Positions 52,598 through 61,324 are shown, counted from the first letter of the stretch. The stretch: 64,000 bases of DNA from JANLTP01 sp031363055 (GCA_031363055.1 JANLTP010000038.1:5704-69703), one strand, 5' to 3'. Numbers and translations are program-made. Notes: generated by a model from the sequence alone, not told the origin.

Positions 52598-53593
52598 ATG
52601 AGTGAACCTGTAATCGCTTTTGGCGTGCTGTGCTCGAAGGAGGCAACTCCGGCGGTACGGCAGCTTATTGGCGCTTTGGGTGAGCAGCAGCCGGTTTTTG
52701 TACATCACGATCATCGCAAGTCGCCGCGTTTCACGATCAACCAGCCCAATGTGCATTTTGTGCCCGATCCCCTCGATACCGGTTGGGGCACCTGGCAGTT
52801 CGTGCAGGCCATTATCAAGACCATGCGGGTTGCGCTGGCGCAGAGTAACTTCGAATACTTTCAAGTGCTCTCCGGGTCTTGCCTGCCGATCAAGTCAATC
52901 GCCAAATTCGAGCAGTTCGTAGCCGCCCGCACGCATGACGTACACATGGGCCTCATCAGTCTCGATGAGAGCAGTGACACCATGATGAGCCACGGCTATC
53001 GGGTATTCGCACAGAACGAATCGCTGCGCTATCGCTTGCTGCTGCGCGCGCGTAAATGGTATTTGTCGGGCAACACCGTCACGATACAGAAGTCGGGACT
53101 GGGCATTATTCATCTGACCGAATCGGCGCGCGAATCAATGACGTTGAGCGCACGCTTGGCGATGTCGTTCACCGCCATGGCTCGACGTGGTCAAGCCTTT
53201 CAACATCCGTTTCGTGAAGGCATCACACCGTACATTGGCAGCACCTGGTTTGGCTGTTCACGAGAGGTTTGCGAATTCCTCGTCAACCGCTCACAAGACG
53301 AGGCGCTCGAGACCTACTACCGCAAAACGAAACTGATTGACGAGTCGTACTTTCACACCTTGATCGGCAACTCGAGTTTTTCGGTGGGACCATCGAATCA
53401 CTTGATCAGTGACTTCGTCGAGAGCCATCCACGATTGATCGAAGCGGGCGAAATCCATCGACTGCTGCAGACCCCGGCATTCTTCGCTCGCAAGTTCAAA
53501 CTGACACTCGATGACCCTGCTCGTGAAGCGGCCTTGAGTCTTTGCAAAGAGCTTGAAAACGAAGTGCATTCAGAGTCAACGCGCACGCTCTGA
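52598..53593 (+). CDS. GT14-like branching glycosyltransferase (copy a)
   Basis: The protein is 331 residues. It resembles the core-2/I-branching beta-1,6-N-acetylglucosaminyltransferase (GT14, 'Branch') family: PVFVHHDHRKSPRF, FEYFQVLSGSCLPIKS, YIGSTWFGCSREVCEF, GPSNHLISDFVE and FFARKFKL. No membrane helix or signal is present, so it acts in the cytoplasm, presumably on a lipid-linked or protein acceptor. It starts four bases after the flippase. It has two diverged paralogues nearby (53.8 and 56.0 kb). The acceptor and sugar are unknown. Confidence 0.75.
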   Translation: MSEPVIAFGVLCSKEATPAVRQLIGALGEQQPVFVHHDHRKSPRFTINQPNVHFVPDPLDTGWGTWQFVQAIIKTMRVALAQSNFEYFQVLSGSCLPIKSIAKFEQFVAARTHDVHMGLISLDESSDTMMSHGYRVFAQNESLRYRLLLRARKWYLSGNTVTIQKSGLGIIHLTESARESMTLSARLAMSFTAMARRGQAFQHPFREGITPYIGSTWFGCSREVCEFLVNRSQDEALETYYRKTKLIDESYFHTLIGNSSFSVGPSNHLISDFVESHPRLIEAGEIHRLLQTPAFFARKFKLTLDDPAREAALSLCKELENEVHSESTRTL

Positions 53594-53700
53594 GTTCAAC
53601 CCGATAGCCTGCTTGAACCTCAGTACTGCCCTCGGTCGTTAGACTTTTTCGGCCTACAGGACTAAGCTGCGCGCAACTTGCGACAGCGGACAGTCAGGCT

Positions 53701-53770
53701 GCGATCAAAAGGATGCGATCAAAGGGACGCGATCAAGCGACTGCGATCAAACGACGGCGATCCGAATCGC
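53701..53770. repeat. 14-bp tandem repeat, four copies plus a partial fifth
   Basis: Units GCGATCAAAAGGAT, GCGATCAAAGGGAC, GCGATCAAGCGACT and GCGATCAAACGACG follow each other without gaps from 53701 to 53756, then GCGATCCGAATCGC. They lie in the 228-base gap between two glycosyltransferase genes. No promoter was recognised there. Confidence 0.9.
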
Positions 53771-53821
53771 TGCCTTGATCGTCTTCACATTTTGTAACAA
53801 ATCATCATCACTGAGTGGTCC

Positions 53822-54787
53822 ATGACGGTTCGGATTGCATTTGGAATTATTACTGCGCGCGAAAGCGTGCATGCGGTCACGCAACTCGTTGACGCCATCG
53901 GGCCGGATCATCCGATCTTCATACATCACGACTTCACCAAGCAACGTGATTTCGAGATTCGCCGACCCAACGTTCATTTCGTCGCCAACCCGATTGTGAC
54001 GCAGTGGGGTGCCTGGGAATTTTCGGAGGCCATCCTGCTCACCATGCGGACCGCACTGAAACAATCGAACGTCGACTACTTCCAGTTGCTCTCGGGCAGT
54101 TGTTTGCCGGTCCGGCCGATTGAAGAGTTCGAGCGGTTCACGGCGCACGATGCCAGTGACGTCAATATGGATGTCATGAGCATTGACGAAGACAGCGAAG
54201 CGATGATGAGTCACGGCTTTCGACTGTTCGCCGCCAGCGACACGTTTCGTCATCGACTGTTGCGTCGTACGCGTCGTTGGTACTACGATTCAGGTGCCCA
54301 CACCGTGCAGCGAAGTGGCTTGGGCATTCGCAAAAGAAATGACGACGAGCGCGCGGTCACGCTGCCGGCGCGCGCTCAAATCGCCCGCATGTTGATCCAG
54401 ATCGCCCGTCAAGGTTACCTGTTCAAACATCCGTACGGACAGATCTGGCTACCTTATATTGGCAGCACCTGGTTTGGCTGCAAGCCCGAGGTCGCCGAAT
54501 TTATTGCCTATCGTGCCGACAATGATCCGACCTTGTCGTTCATGCGTGCTGCGGCGCTCGCCGACGAGCTTTACTTCCAGACGTTGGTGGGCAATTCACC
54601 GTTCAGCATCGGGCCGTCGAATCATCTGATCAACGATTTTGTCGATGCACATCCGCTGAAATTCGGCATTCAGGATGCCGCCAAAATCTTCGGTTCAGGT
54701 AAATTTTTCGCGCGCAAATTTGAAGATGACGACCGTCATGTCACGCGCCTGCGAATACTTCAGGAATTAAACGCAGTCGCTGCCTGA
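53822..54787 (+). CDS. GT14-like branching glycosyltransferase (copy b)
   Basis: The protein is 321 residues. It shares every block with copy a: PIFIHHDFTKQRDFEI, VDYFQLLSGSCLPVRP, YIGSTWFGCKPEVAEF, GPSNHLINDFVDAH and FFARKFED. The middle part (SHGFRLFAASDTFRHRLLRR, WYYDSGAHTVQRSGLGIRKR) also aligns. Cytoplasmic, with no signal. The last gene of the plus-strand run, it converges with the aminotransferase gene after only 14 bases. Confidence 0.75.
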   Translation: MTVRIAFGIITARESVHAVTQLVDAIGPDHPIFIHHDFTKQRDFEIRRPNVHFVANPIVTQWGAWEFSEAILLTMRTALKQSNVDYFQLLSGSCLPVRPIEEFERFTAHDASDVNMDVMSIDEDSEAMMSHGFRLFAASDTFRHRLLRRTRRWYYDSGAHTVQRSGLGIRKRNDDERAVTLPARAQIARMLIQIARQGYLFKHPYGQIWLPYIGSTWFGCKPEVAEFIAYRADNDPTLSFMRAAALADELYFQTLVGNSPFSIGPSNHLINDFVDAHPLKFGIQDAAKIFGSGKFFARKFEDDDRHVTRLRILQELNAVAA

Positions 54788-54801
54788 GTCAGGGCTTCAA
54801 C

Positions 54802-55944
54802 CTATCGAACGCACTCTTGATTGGCGGTCACCGTGGCGCATACCGAGTCAACCACGCGTTTGATAATCCGCTCATTCATTTCGACCCACAGCGGCAAACT
54901 GATCACACCTTCACAAAGTTGATTGGTCGCCGCCATGCCGTCGTTGGGCGATGCGCTGAACTGCGGTTGCATATGGCAGGCCGGCGTGAAGTAGCGGCGA
55001 AACTCGATGCCGCTTGCTGCCGCATCCTTGACGGATTGCTCTTGAATGCTCTGATTCGGCGCGCAGACAGCAAACCATTGAGGCGACACCGTGCCGCGTA
55101 CCAACTGCGGCCGAAAGCCGGCATCGATCAGACCGGCGCGTTTGAACTGCGCACCATACTCGGCATGCAGGCCAATGAGCTTTTTGCGTCGCGCCGGAAA
55201 ACTGTCGAGCGTCGCGAGCGCGACGGCCGCCGAGATCTCCGGCAACTTGGCGTTCATGCTCAACATCTCGGAGGCCCGCGCAGCGCCAAAGCCGAAATTA
55301 CTGGCTTTGCGAATTTTCGCCACCAGATCCTTGTTGCCGCTGTGCACCAAGCAGCCCTCACCGACCGGAAACGCTTTGGTCGCATGCATACTGTAGACGA
55401 CCGCGCCGGAAAATCCCTGACCAAATGATTTGCCTTCGTGGGTCGCACCAATCGATGAGGCCGCATCGACAACCACCGGAATGCCGCGCTTCATGAGTTG
55501 CTCGTAGGGCCCAAGATCCATGAAGGAGCCGCAAGTCGCGTAAGTCACGACCACCGCTACTTCATCGCCGTAAGTCTTCAGGGCACGATCGAGCGCCGAT
55601 GGATCGACCACCCATTGCTCGGGATCGATGTCGACAAAAACTGGCTCGAGGCCGCACCATTGCGCAGCCAGTGGCGTCGCCGCAAAGGTGAAGCTGGGCA
55701 TGATCGCATAGCGGCCGGGCCGCTTCATGCGATCGATCGCGAGCATGAGTCCCAGCGTTGCGTTGCCCATGGTGCAGACCGCGCCCTCACTACCGAACCA
55801 TTCCGCCAGCATGCGCTGTTCGAACTTGGTATTCAGGGGACCGAAATTGGTGTACTGACGCGACTGATCAATCGAGCGCAGGTAAGGAAGATAGTCGTCC
55901 ACGGACGGCAGTTGGGGCCTTAGAAAGGGGATCGGCTCATTCAT
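54802..55944 (-). CDS. DegT/DnrJ/EryC1-family sugar aminotransferase-like protein
   Basis: The protein is 380 residues, a PLP-dependent fold type I member. Signs are FTFAATPLAAQWCGLEPVFV, VVDAASSIGA (PLP-binding Asp), YSMHATKAFPVGEGCLVHSG (Lys forming the Schiff base) and NFGFGAARASEMLSMNAKLP. Such enzymes make amino sugars from nucleotide-linked keto sugars, here presumably a building block of the local glycan. It lies 15 bases downstream of GT14 copy c on the same strand. Confidence 0.85.
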   Translation of the reverse strand: MNEPIPFLRPQLPSVDDYLPYLRSIDQSRQYTNFGPLNTKFEQRMLAEWFGSEGAVCTMGNATLGLMLAIDRMKRPGRYAIMPSFTFAATPLAAQWCGLEPVFVDIDPEQWVVDPSALDRALKTYGDEVAVVVTYATCGSFMDLGPYEQLMKRGIPVVVDAASSIGATHEGKSFGQGFSGAVVYSMHATKAFPVGEGCLVHSGNKDLVAKIRKASNFGFGAARASEMLSMNAKLPEISAAVALATLDSFPARRKKLIGLHAEYGAQFKRAGLIDAGFRPQLVRGTVSPQWFAVCAPNQSIQEQSVKDAAASGIEFRRYFTPACHMQPQFSASPNDGMAATNQLCEGVISLPLWVEMNERIIKRVVDSVCATVTANQECVR

Positions 55945-55959
55945 AGGTCGTGTCCGTAA

Positions 55960-56931
55960 TCAGGCGTGCAAAGGACTGCGCAGACGATCAAGCGCGCGCA
56001 AGCGGATCGGCGACTCGGCATCGTCTGGAAATTTTCGGGCAAAAAACAGGGGCGTCTGGATCATGCGATTAAAGTCTTCGTCATTGATCCAGGCGGGACT
56101 GCCGGCCACGGTGAACGTGTTGATGACGTGATTGCCGGGACCAATCTTGTAGCCAGCGTTAGCCAGAAACGTCGGAAACATGATCTCGTCGACGATCGGC
56201 AGACGTCGGAAATGTCCATCCACCCGGGGATCTTGCCGGGTCTTGGCCAACGACTCGCAGGCCCTGTGAGTCAAACCGACCCAGGTGCTACCAATATAAG
56301 GTCGAAAGCTTTCGTTGAATGGGTGACGATGCAAGAAGCCCTTTTTTGCCAGCTCGGTAATGCCCAGTCCGAGTTGCGCCTTGAGGGTCGGAATCGGGCC
56401 CATAGGCCGCATCTCGTCACGTTTGCGAATCGACAGCGACACGTGCTGCTGAACCTTGACCTCGGGGCCGAAGTACCAGCGCTGGGCGCGCTGCAGCAGT
56501 GCAATTCTGAGCGTCTGCGCCGGAACATAGGCGCGAAAACCGAAAATCATCATCATTTCCTGGTCGGAACTGATGTCAAAGAAATCACCGTGGATGTCGC
56601 AATCGCTGGCACTGACGAATTGTTCGAAATCAGCCATCGGGCGAATCGGCAAGCAGGTCGGACTCAATAACTGGAAGTAATCGAACTCGAGTTCGCGCAA
56701 CGCGTAATCAACTGTGTGATAGATGCCGTCCGAAAAACCCCAATTACCCCAGCCTGTTTCCTTCGGGTCTGCAACCCAGCGAACGTTGGGCCGATTGATC
56801 TGAAAGTCCTTTTGCTTGCGGAAGTCGTGATGAATCAACACGGTATGCGGTGCCAATGCATCGACCAATTGCAAAACCGTACTCGGCTTTTGCATGGCGG
56901 ACATTACGGCGAAAACGATACGCGGTTTCAA
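55960..56931 (-). CDS. GT14-like branching glycosyltransferase (copy c)
   Basis: The protein is 323 residues from TTG 56931, chosen because MKPRIVFAVMSAMQ aligns with the starts of copies a and b. Shared blocks are VLIHHDFRKQKDFQINRPNV, FDYFQLLSPTCLPIRP, YIGSTWVGLTHRACES, GPGNHVINTF and FFARKFPDD. It is the most diverged copy (SP replaces SG in the SGSCLP block). Its start overlaps the SURF1 stop (TTGA), coupling a glycosyltransferase to a cytochrome oxidase assembly gene. Confidence 0.75.
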   Translation of the reverse strand: MKPRIVFAVMSAMQKPSTVLQLVDALAPHTVLIHHDFRKQKDFQINRPNVRWVADPKETGWGNWGFSDGIYHTVDYALRELEFDYFQLLSPTCLPIRPMADFEQFVSASDCDIHGDFFDISSDQEMMMIFGFRAYVPAQTLRIALLQRAQRWYFGPEVKVQQHVSLSIRKRDEMRPMGPIPTLKAQLGLGITELAKKGFLHRHPFNESFRPYIGSTWVGLTHRACESLAKTRQDPRVDGHFRRLPIVDEIMFPTFLANAGYKIGPGNHVINTFTVAGSPAWINDEDFNRMIQTPLFFARKFPDDAESPIRLRALDRLRSPLHA

Positions 56932-57689
56932 ACAATTTCCTTGAATCTGGACTTCGTTGAGCTATCTTTGACGACTCGAAACGCGGCAAACAAACCAAAT
57001 AGAACTATTCCCGCAGTCATCGAATACCACTGTAGCGCATATGCTTGATGTTTGTCGACGGCATCCGCTGGATGCATCCATTCGCGTATCAAACGGTCGT
57101 TCGTCGAGGACATTTGGCGCAGGACATAAGGATGAATCGGTCGTCCAAGCCATTGCGCATACCCATCCAGCTCGAAGTACTGCCAGATTTTCTCGGTCTT
57201 CTTCGGCTGGGCTGGCTGGCCCAACTGCAAAGACTGCGGCAAGCGCGCGACGAGGAGGCCGTCCAGGCTAACCACGTCCTGTAGCGTATCCACCACAGGC
57301 AATCGCGCACGATCATTGGCGTCGCGTGCAACCCAACCGCGCAGAATCAGCAATGGCGGCCCACCCGCTAAAGGCGTCAGTGGCGTCAGAACATGAAAAC
57401 CTGCTTGCCCTTTATAGGTCCGGTTATCGAGAAAGATGGTCCCGGAAGGCTCAAATCGACCGCTCACCCGTCCTTTCATGCCATCCACTGCGGTCGGCGA
57501 CAGGGGTTCGGCACGGATATCAACGCCGGCGCCAGCCAGTGCCTTTTCCCGACCCTCGGCCAGCGTGCGCTTTTCCTCGGCGCGTCGCATTTGCCAGTTG
57601 CCCAAAGCCAACGTAGTCAGGCCAAGTGAAGTCAGTAAAACAGTTACCAGTAAAACGGTCCGCCTGGAGAATAGGACAAGCCAGCGCAT
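56928..57689 (-). CDS. SURF1 cytochrome oxidase assembly protein
   Basis: From ATG 57689 the protein has 253 residues. The two SURF1 helices flank the domain: TVLLVTVLLTSLGLTTLALG at the start and YALQWYSMTAGIVLFGLFAA at the end. LGNWQMRRAEEKRTL and FLDNRTYKGQAGFHVLTPL are the usual motifs. It helps insert heme A into subunit I. A 36-residue upstream extension was rejected because it precedes the family start. It is 50 bases after coxC, where DUF2909 is often found in relatives. Confidence 0.92.
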   Translation of the reverse strand: MRWLVLFSRRTVLLVTVLLTSLGLTTLALGNWQMRRAEEKRTLAEGREKALAGAGVDIRAEPLSPTAVDGMKGRVSGRFEPSGTIFLDNRTYKGQAGFHVLTPLTPLAGGPPLLILRGWVARDANDRARLPVVDTLQDVVSLDGLLVARLPQSLQLGQPAQPKKTEKIWQYFELDGYAQWLGRPIHPYVLRQMSSTNDRLIREWMHPADAVDKHQAYALQWYSMTAGIVLFGLFAAFRVVKDSSTKSRFKEIV

Positions 57690-57739
57690 GATTTGAGACC
57701 CGATCCCGACTGCGGCGGCTGGTTCATGTTCTGAAACCG

Positions 57740-58606
57740 CTACAGCCAATAAATAATCACGTACAAGGCCAGCCAGACTACATCGACGAAGTGCCAATAC
57801 CAGGCTGCGCCCTCAAAGGCAAAGTGGTGATCGGCGGTGAAATGCCCCTTCATGACCCGAATCATGACAACCGTCAACATAATGGCGCCCATGGTGACGT
57901 GAAAACCGTGGAATCCGGTCAGCATGAAAAACGTCGAGCCGTAAATGCCGGAGGTCAGCTTCAGGTTTAACTCGGAGTAGGCATGGGCGTACTCATAAGC
58001 CTGGAAGCCCATGAAGACGGTACCCAAAACAACCGTCGCGAACATCCACAACACGACCTTGTTACGATGACCGTCCTTCATGGCGTGGTGGGCAATGGTC
58101 AGCGTGACGCCCGAGGTCAGCAACAACAGTGTGTTGATCGTTGGAATCGGGAAGGGGCCCATCTGCGTGAAGGTATCGATGGTTCCCGCCGGTCCGAGAT
58201 TCGGCCAGGCCGCGCTGAAATCAGGCCACAGAAAAGACTTGTGATCGAGATCGCCCATCCAGGGCAGCGAAATCGCCCGGGCATAAAACAATGCGCCAAA
58301 AAAAGCAGCGAAGAACATGACCTCGGAAAAAATGAACCAGCTCATGCTCCATCGAAAAGAGATATCGACGTTCTTGCCATACTTGCCAGACTCAGACTCC
58401 CCCGAAACGGTGCCGAACCAGCCGAACATCATGTAGATCAAAATGGCAAAGCCGATCGCAACCAGAATCGGGCCGTAGCCAAATCCATTGACCCAGCCGG
58501 CTGCACCCATCGCCATCGACAACAGGGCAATCGCACCGACGGCCGGCCACTTGGACGGATCAGGGACAAAATACTGCAGCGCGGAAGTATCGGTTCCACC
58601 AACCAT
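57740..58606 (-). CDS. coxC: Cytochrome c oxidase subunit III
   Basis: The protein is 288 residues with seven helices. SWFIFSEVMFFAAFFGALFY carries the conserved Glu, TIAHHAMKDGHRNKV follows the fourth helix, and FFMLTGFHGFHVTMGAIML and WYWHFVDVVWLALYVIIYWL close the protein. Inner-membrane subunit of the aa3-type proton-pumping oxidase. The order after coxA, ctaG and DUF2970 is the usual betaproteobacterial one. Confidence 0.97.
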   Translation of the reverse strand: MVGGTDTSALQYFVPDPSKWPAVGAIALLSMAMGAAGWVNGFGYGPILVAIGFAILIYMMFGWFGTVSGESESGKYGKNVDISFRWSMSWFIFSEVMFFAAFFGALFYARAISLPWMGDLDHKSFLWPDFSAAWPNLGPAGTIDTFTQMGPFPIPTINTLLLLTSGVTLTIAHHAMKDGHRNKVVLWMFATVVLGTVFMGFQAYEYAHAYSELNLKLTSGIYGSTFFMLTGFHGFHVTMGAIMLTVVMIRVMKGHFTADHHFAFEGAAWYWHFVDVVWLALYVIIYWL

Positions 58607-58651
58607 GTTCAGACTCCTTGGCTCATGCCACTAGAACGATATTAAAAAACG

Positions 58652-58864
58652 TTACTGCACAACGACTCGCACGATCACGAGCAGGATCAGAATAAACAGC
58701 ACGGCCATGACCAGACCGGCAATGACCAGATGCAGCGGGTTCAGGCGCGACAGGTCGCGTTCATGCGCGCTGCGCCCGCGAACGCCAAAAAATGCTGAAC
58801 CAACGGCCTTGAACGTATCGACGATCGACAGTTTGCGCTCAATCGCCGCCTTCGGTTCGGCCAT
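58652..58864 (-). CDS. DUF2970 small membrane protein
   Basis: The protein is 70 residues. A cytoplasmic part with TFKAVGSAFFGVRGRSAHER is followed by one helix (LVIAGLVMAVLFILILLVIV). This is the DUF2970 family found between ctaG and coxC in Betaproteobacteria. The function is unknown. Six bases separate it from ctaG. Confidence 0.88.
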   Translation of the reverse strand: MAEPKAAIERKLSIVDTFKAVGSAFFGVRGRSAHERDLSRLNPLHLVIAGLVMAVLFILILLVIVRVVVQ

Positions 58865-58870
58865 TTCCGA

Positions 58871-59446
58871 CTAGCCTCCCCGGCCCGGTGTCACTGGCGA
58901 AGAAATGGCGCCCTGCAATGGTTTGGCGCCGTATTCGAAGAAGGTATAGGACAGCGTGATGGTGCCGACGTCGGCCGGCAGTTTCGGATCAATGACAAAG
59001 ACCACGGGAAAACTGCGCGTCTGGTTGGCATCGAGAATCTGCTTTTGGAAGCAGAAGCATTCGAGCTTGCGAAAATATCCGGCGGAATGCGCTGGCGCGT
59101 AGCTCGGGATCGCCTGCCCCGCCACTTCGCGATTCTCGGTATTGATAACCTGATAAATGACGGTAATCAACTCGCCCGGATGAACGTCGACCGAGGTTTT
59201 TTCCGCCTTGAAGCGCCAGGGCCCACGACTATTGGCATCGAATTCCACGGTCACCTTGCGCGAGGTATCGATCTGGGTGTTACGCGCAAATTCGGCGGCG
59301 CTCTTGTCGACGCGGGTCAACTCGTTGATGCCGGTCAGCTTGCAAATGGTGCTGTAGATCGGAATCATCGCCCAGCCGAAGCCGAACATGGCCACCACCA
59401 CCACCGATAACTTGCCGAGGATTCGCCAGTTTGCCGAAAATTTCAT
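58871..59446 (-). CDS. ctaG: CtaG/Cox11 copper-insertion protein
   Basis: From ATG 59446 the protein has 191 residues. One N-terminal helix (LGKLSVVVVAMFGFGWAMIP) is followed by a periplasmic Ig-like domain. The Cox11 copper site is in KLECFCFQKQ (CxCF), and PVVFVIDPKLPADVGTITLS with the late LSYTFFEYG is typical. It supplies copper for the CuB centre of subunit I. A 29-residue upstream extension overlaps the small assembly gene region and was rejected. Confidence 0.95.
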   Translation of the reverse strand: MKFSANWRILGKLSVVVVAMFGFGWAMIPIYSTICKLTGINELTRVDKSAAEFARNTQIDTSRKVTVEFDANSRGPWRFKAEKTSVDVHPGELITVIYQVINTENREVAGQAIPSYAPAHSAGYFRKLECFCFQKQILDANQTRSFPVVFVIDPKLPADVGTITLSYTFFEYGAKPLQGAISSPVTPGRGG

Positions 59447-59480
59447 TTCAAATCCAAGGGCATCTAAGCGGCTGCCAAAG

Positions 59481-59606
59481 CTAACCGAACAACCAGCGGT
59501 TGATGATGACGCCGGCAAAAAAAACAGCCGCAATCGAGAGCAGTACCAAGGCCGTCCGCAAGTTACTGGGCCGGTTACTCGGCCGGTTGCTTGGCGTCAT
59601 GGGCAT
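59481..59606 (-). CDS. Cytochrome oxidase small assembly protein
   Basis: This tiny gene (41 residues from ATG 59606, or 39 from ATG 59600) lies between coxA and ctaG. Basic residues (LRT) precede a single helix LVLLSIAAVFFAGVIINRWL ending in FG. Position and shape match the small assembly proteins of betaproteobacterial cox clusters. The N-terminus contains a threefold repeat SNRPSNRPSN, encoded by a 12-bp tandem DNA repeat (about 59559-59592). Confidence 0.7.
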   Translation of the reverse strand: MPMTPSNRPSNRPSNLRTALVLLSIAAVFFAGVIINRWLFG

Positions 59607-59643
59607 CGATGTCGTGACAGAAGCTGAGGTTTTGATGGCGAAC

Positions 59644-59680
59644 TACCTGTAGCGGATTACCTGAAGCGGATTACCTAACC
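59644..59680. repeat. 14-bp tandem repeat at the end of coxA
   Basis: TACCTGTAGCGGAT (59644-59657) and TACCTGAAGCGGAT (59658-59671) are followed by a partial TACCTAACC. The coxA stop codon lies at 59671-59673, so the array extends from the last codons of coxA into the spacer. Confidence 0.75.
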
Positions 59681-61272
59681 AACGGTGGCGTCTCAAAGGT
59701 GTGAAACGGTGCCGGCGACGGCAAGGTCCACTCCAGGCCCTCCGGATTCTCCCAGACTTGCGCGGTCGCCTTCTGGCCGCCGCGAATGCACTTGATGACA
59801 GCCCAAAGAAACACCAACTGCGCCAGTCCAAAGCCGAAGGCGCTGACCGACACAAAAGCGTTGAAGTCGGCAAACTGCATCGGGTAGTCGGCGTAGCGCC
59901 GCGGCATGCCGGCCAGGCCCAGAAAGTGCATCGGGAAAAACGTCAGGTTAAAGAAAATCATCGACAGCCAGAAATGCCATTTGCCCAGCGCTTCGCTGTA
60001 CATGTGGCCGGTCCATTTCGGCAACCAGTAATACGTGCCGCCGAACAACGCGAACAACGAACCCGCCACCAGCACATAGTGGAAATGTGCCACCACATAG
60101 TAGGTGTCGTGCAGCGCAATATCCAATGGCGCAACCGATAAAATGATGCCGGTCAGTCCACCCATCGTGAACACGAAGATGAAGCCGATCGAGAACAGCA
60201 TCGGCGTCTCGAAGGTCATCGAACCACGCCACATGGTGGCAATCCAGTTGAAGATCTTCACGCCGGTCGGCACGGCGATCAACATGGTCGCGTACATGAA
60301 GAACAACTGCCCGGCCGCCGGAATCCCGGTCGTGAACATGTGATGTGCCCAGACGATGAACGACAGGATCGCAATCGATGCGGTGGCATAGACCATCGAT
60401 GAATAACCAAACAATGGCTTGCGCGCAAACGTCGGGATGATCGCTGACACAATGCCGAAGGCCGGCAAGATCATGATGTACACCTCGGGGTGACCGAAGA
60501 ACCAGAAAATATGCTGGTACATGACCGGATCGCCGCCACCGGCTGCGTTGAAGAACGACGTGCCGAAGTGCCGATCGGTCAGCAACATGGTGATGGCGCC
60601 AGCCAGAACCGGCATCACGGCGATCAACAGATACGCCGTGATCAGCCAGGTCCAGACGAACAGCGGCATTTTCATGAGCGTCATGCCGGGCGCCCGCATG
60701 TTCAGAATTGTGGTCACGATATTGATCGAGCCCATGATCGAGCTGGCACCCATGATGTGCATCGCAAAGATGCCCAGGTCCATGCCCATGCCCATCTGGG
60801 TAGACAGCGGCGCGTACAGCGTCCAGCCGGCTGCGGTTGCACCGCCGGGTACGAAGTATGAAACCACCAGCAAGGTGGCGGCCGGCGGCAACAGCCAGAA
60901 GCTGAAGTTGTTCATGCGCGCAAACGCCATGTCGGGCGCGCCGATCATCAGCGGAATTTGCCAGTTCGCAAAGCCCACGAAGGCCGGCATGATCGCGCCG
61001 AACACCATGATGAGGCCATGCATGGTCGTCAACTGGTTAAAGAATTGCGGCTCAACAATTTGCAGGCCCGGCTGAAACAGTTCGGCGCGAAGCAGCAGCG
61101 CATTGAGGCCGCCGATGATGAACATCGTGAACGAAAACCACAGATAAAGTGTGCCGATGTCCTTATGGTTGGTGGCATACACATAACGACGCCAGCCATG
61201 CGGCGGGCCATGATCGTGCGCGTCGTGTCCATGGTTATCGTGCGTGTCGTGACGATCGAGCGTTGCGCTCAT
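59671..61272 (-). CDS. coxA: Cytochrome c oxidase subunit I
   Basis: The protein is 533 residues with twelve helices. Heme and copper ligands are seen in LTTMHGLIMVFGAIMPAFVG, WFFGHPEVYIMILPAFGIVS (CuB His and the cross-linked Tyr), WAHHMFTTG and AHFHYVLVAGSLFALFGG. The N-terminus has a His/Asp-rich run (HDTHDNHGHDAHDHGPPHGW) before the first helix. It is the heme a/a3-CuB core that reduces O2 and pumps protons. Cytoplasmic His-rich leaders are common in this group. Confidence 0.97.
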   Translation of the reverse strand: MSATLDRHDTHDNHGHDAHDHGPPHGWRRYVYATNHKDIGTLYLWFSFTMFIIGGLNALLLRAELFQPGLQIVEPQFFNQLTTMHGLIMVFGAIMPAFVGFANWQIPLMIGAPDMAFARMNNFSFWLLPPAATLLVVSYFVPGGATAAGWTLYAPLSTQMGMGMDLGIFAMHIMGASSIMGSINIVTTILNMRAPGMTLMKMPLFVWTWLITAYLLIAVMPVLAGAITMLLTDRHFGTSFFNAAGGGDPVMYQHIFWFFGHPEVYIMILPAFGIVSAIIPTFARKPLFGYSSMVYATASIAILSFIVWAHHMFTTGIPAAGQLFFMYATMLIAVPTGVKIFNWIATMWRGSMTFETPMLFSIGFIFVFTMGGLTGIILSVAPLDIALHDTYYVVAHFHYVLVAGSLFALFGGTYYWLPKWTGHMYSEALGKWHFWLSMIFFNLTFFPMHFLGLAGMPRRYADYPMQFADFNAFVSVSAFGFGLAQLVFLWAVIKCIRGGQKATAQVWENPEGLEWTLPSPAPFHTFETPPLVR

Positions 61273-61324
61273 TGCTGGTGCTCCTTGATTACTCGGGTGT
61301 GTTGCATGTTCATGACGTGTTCGT

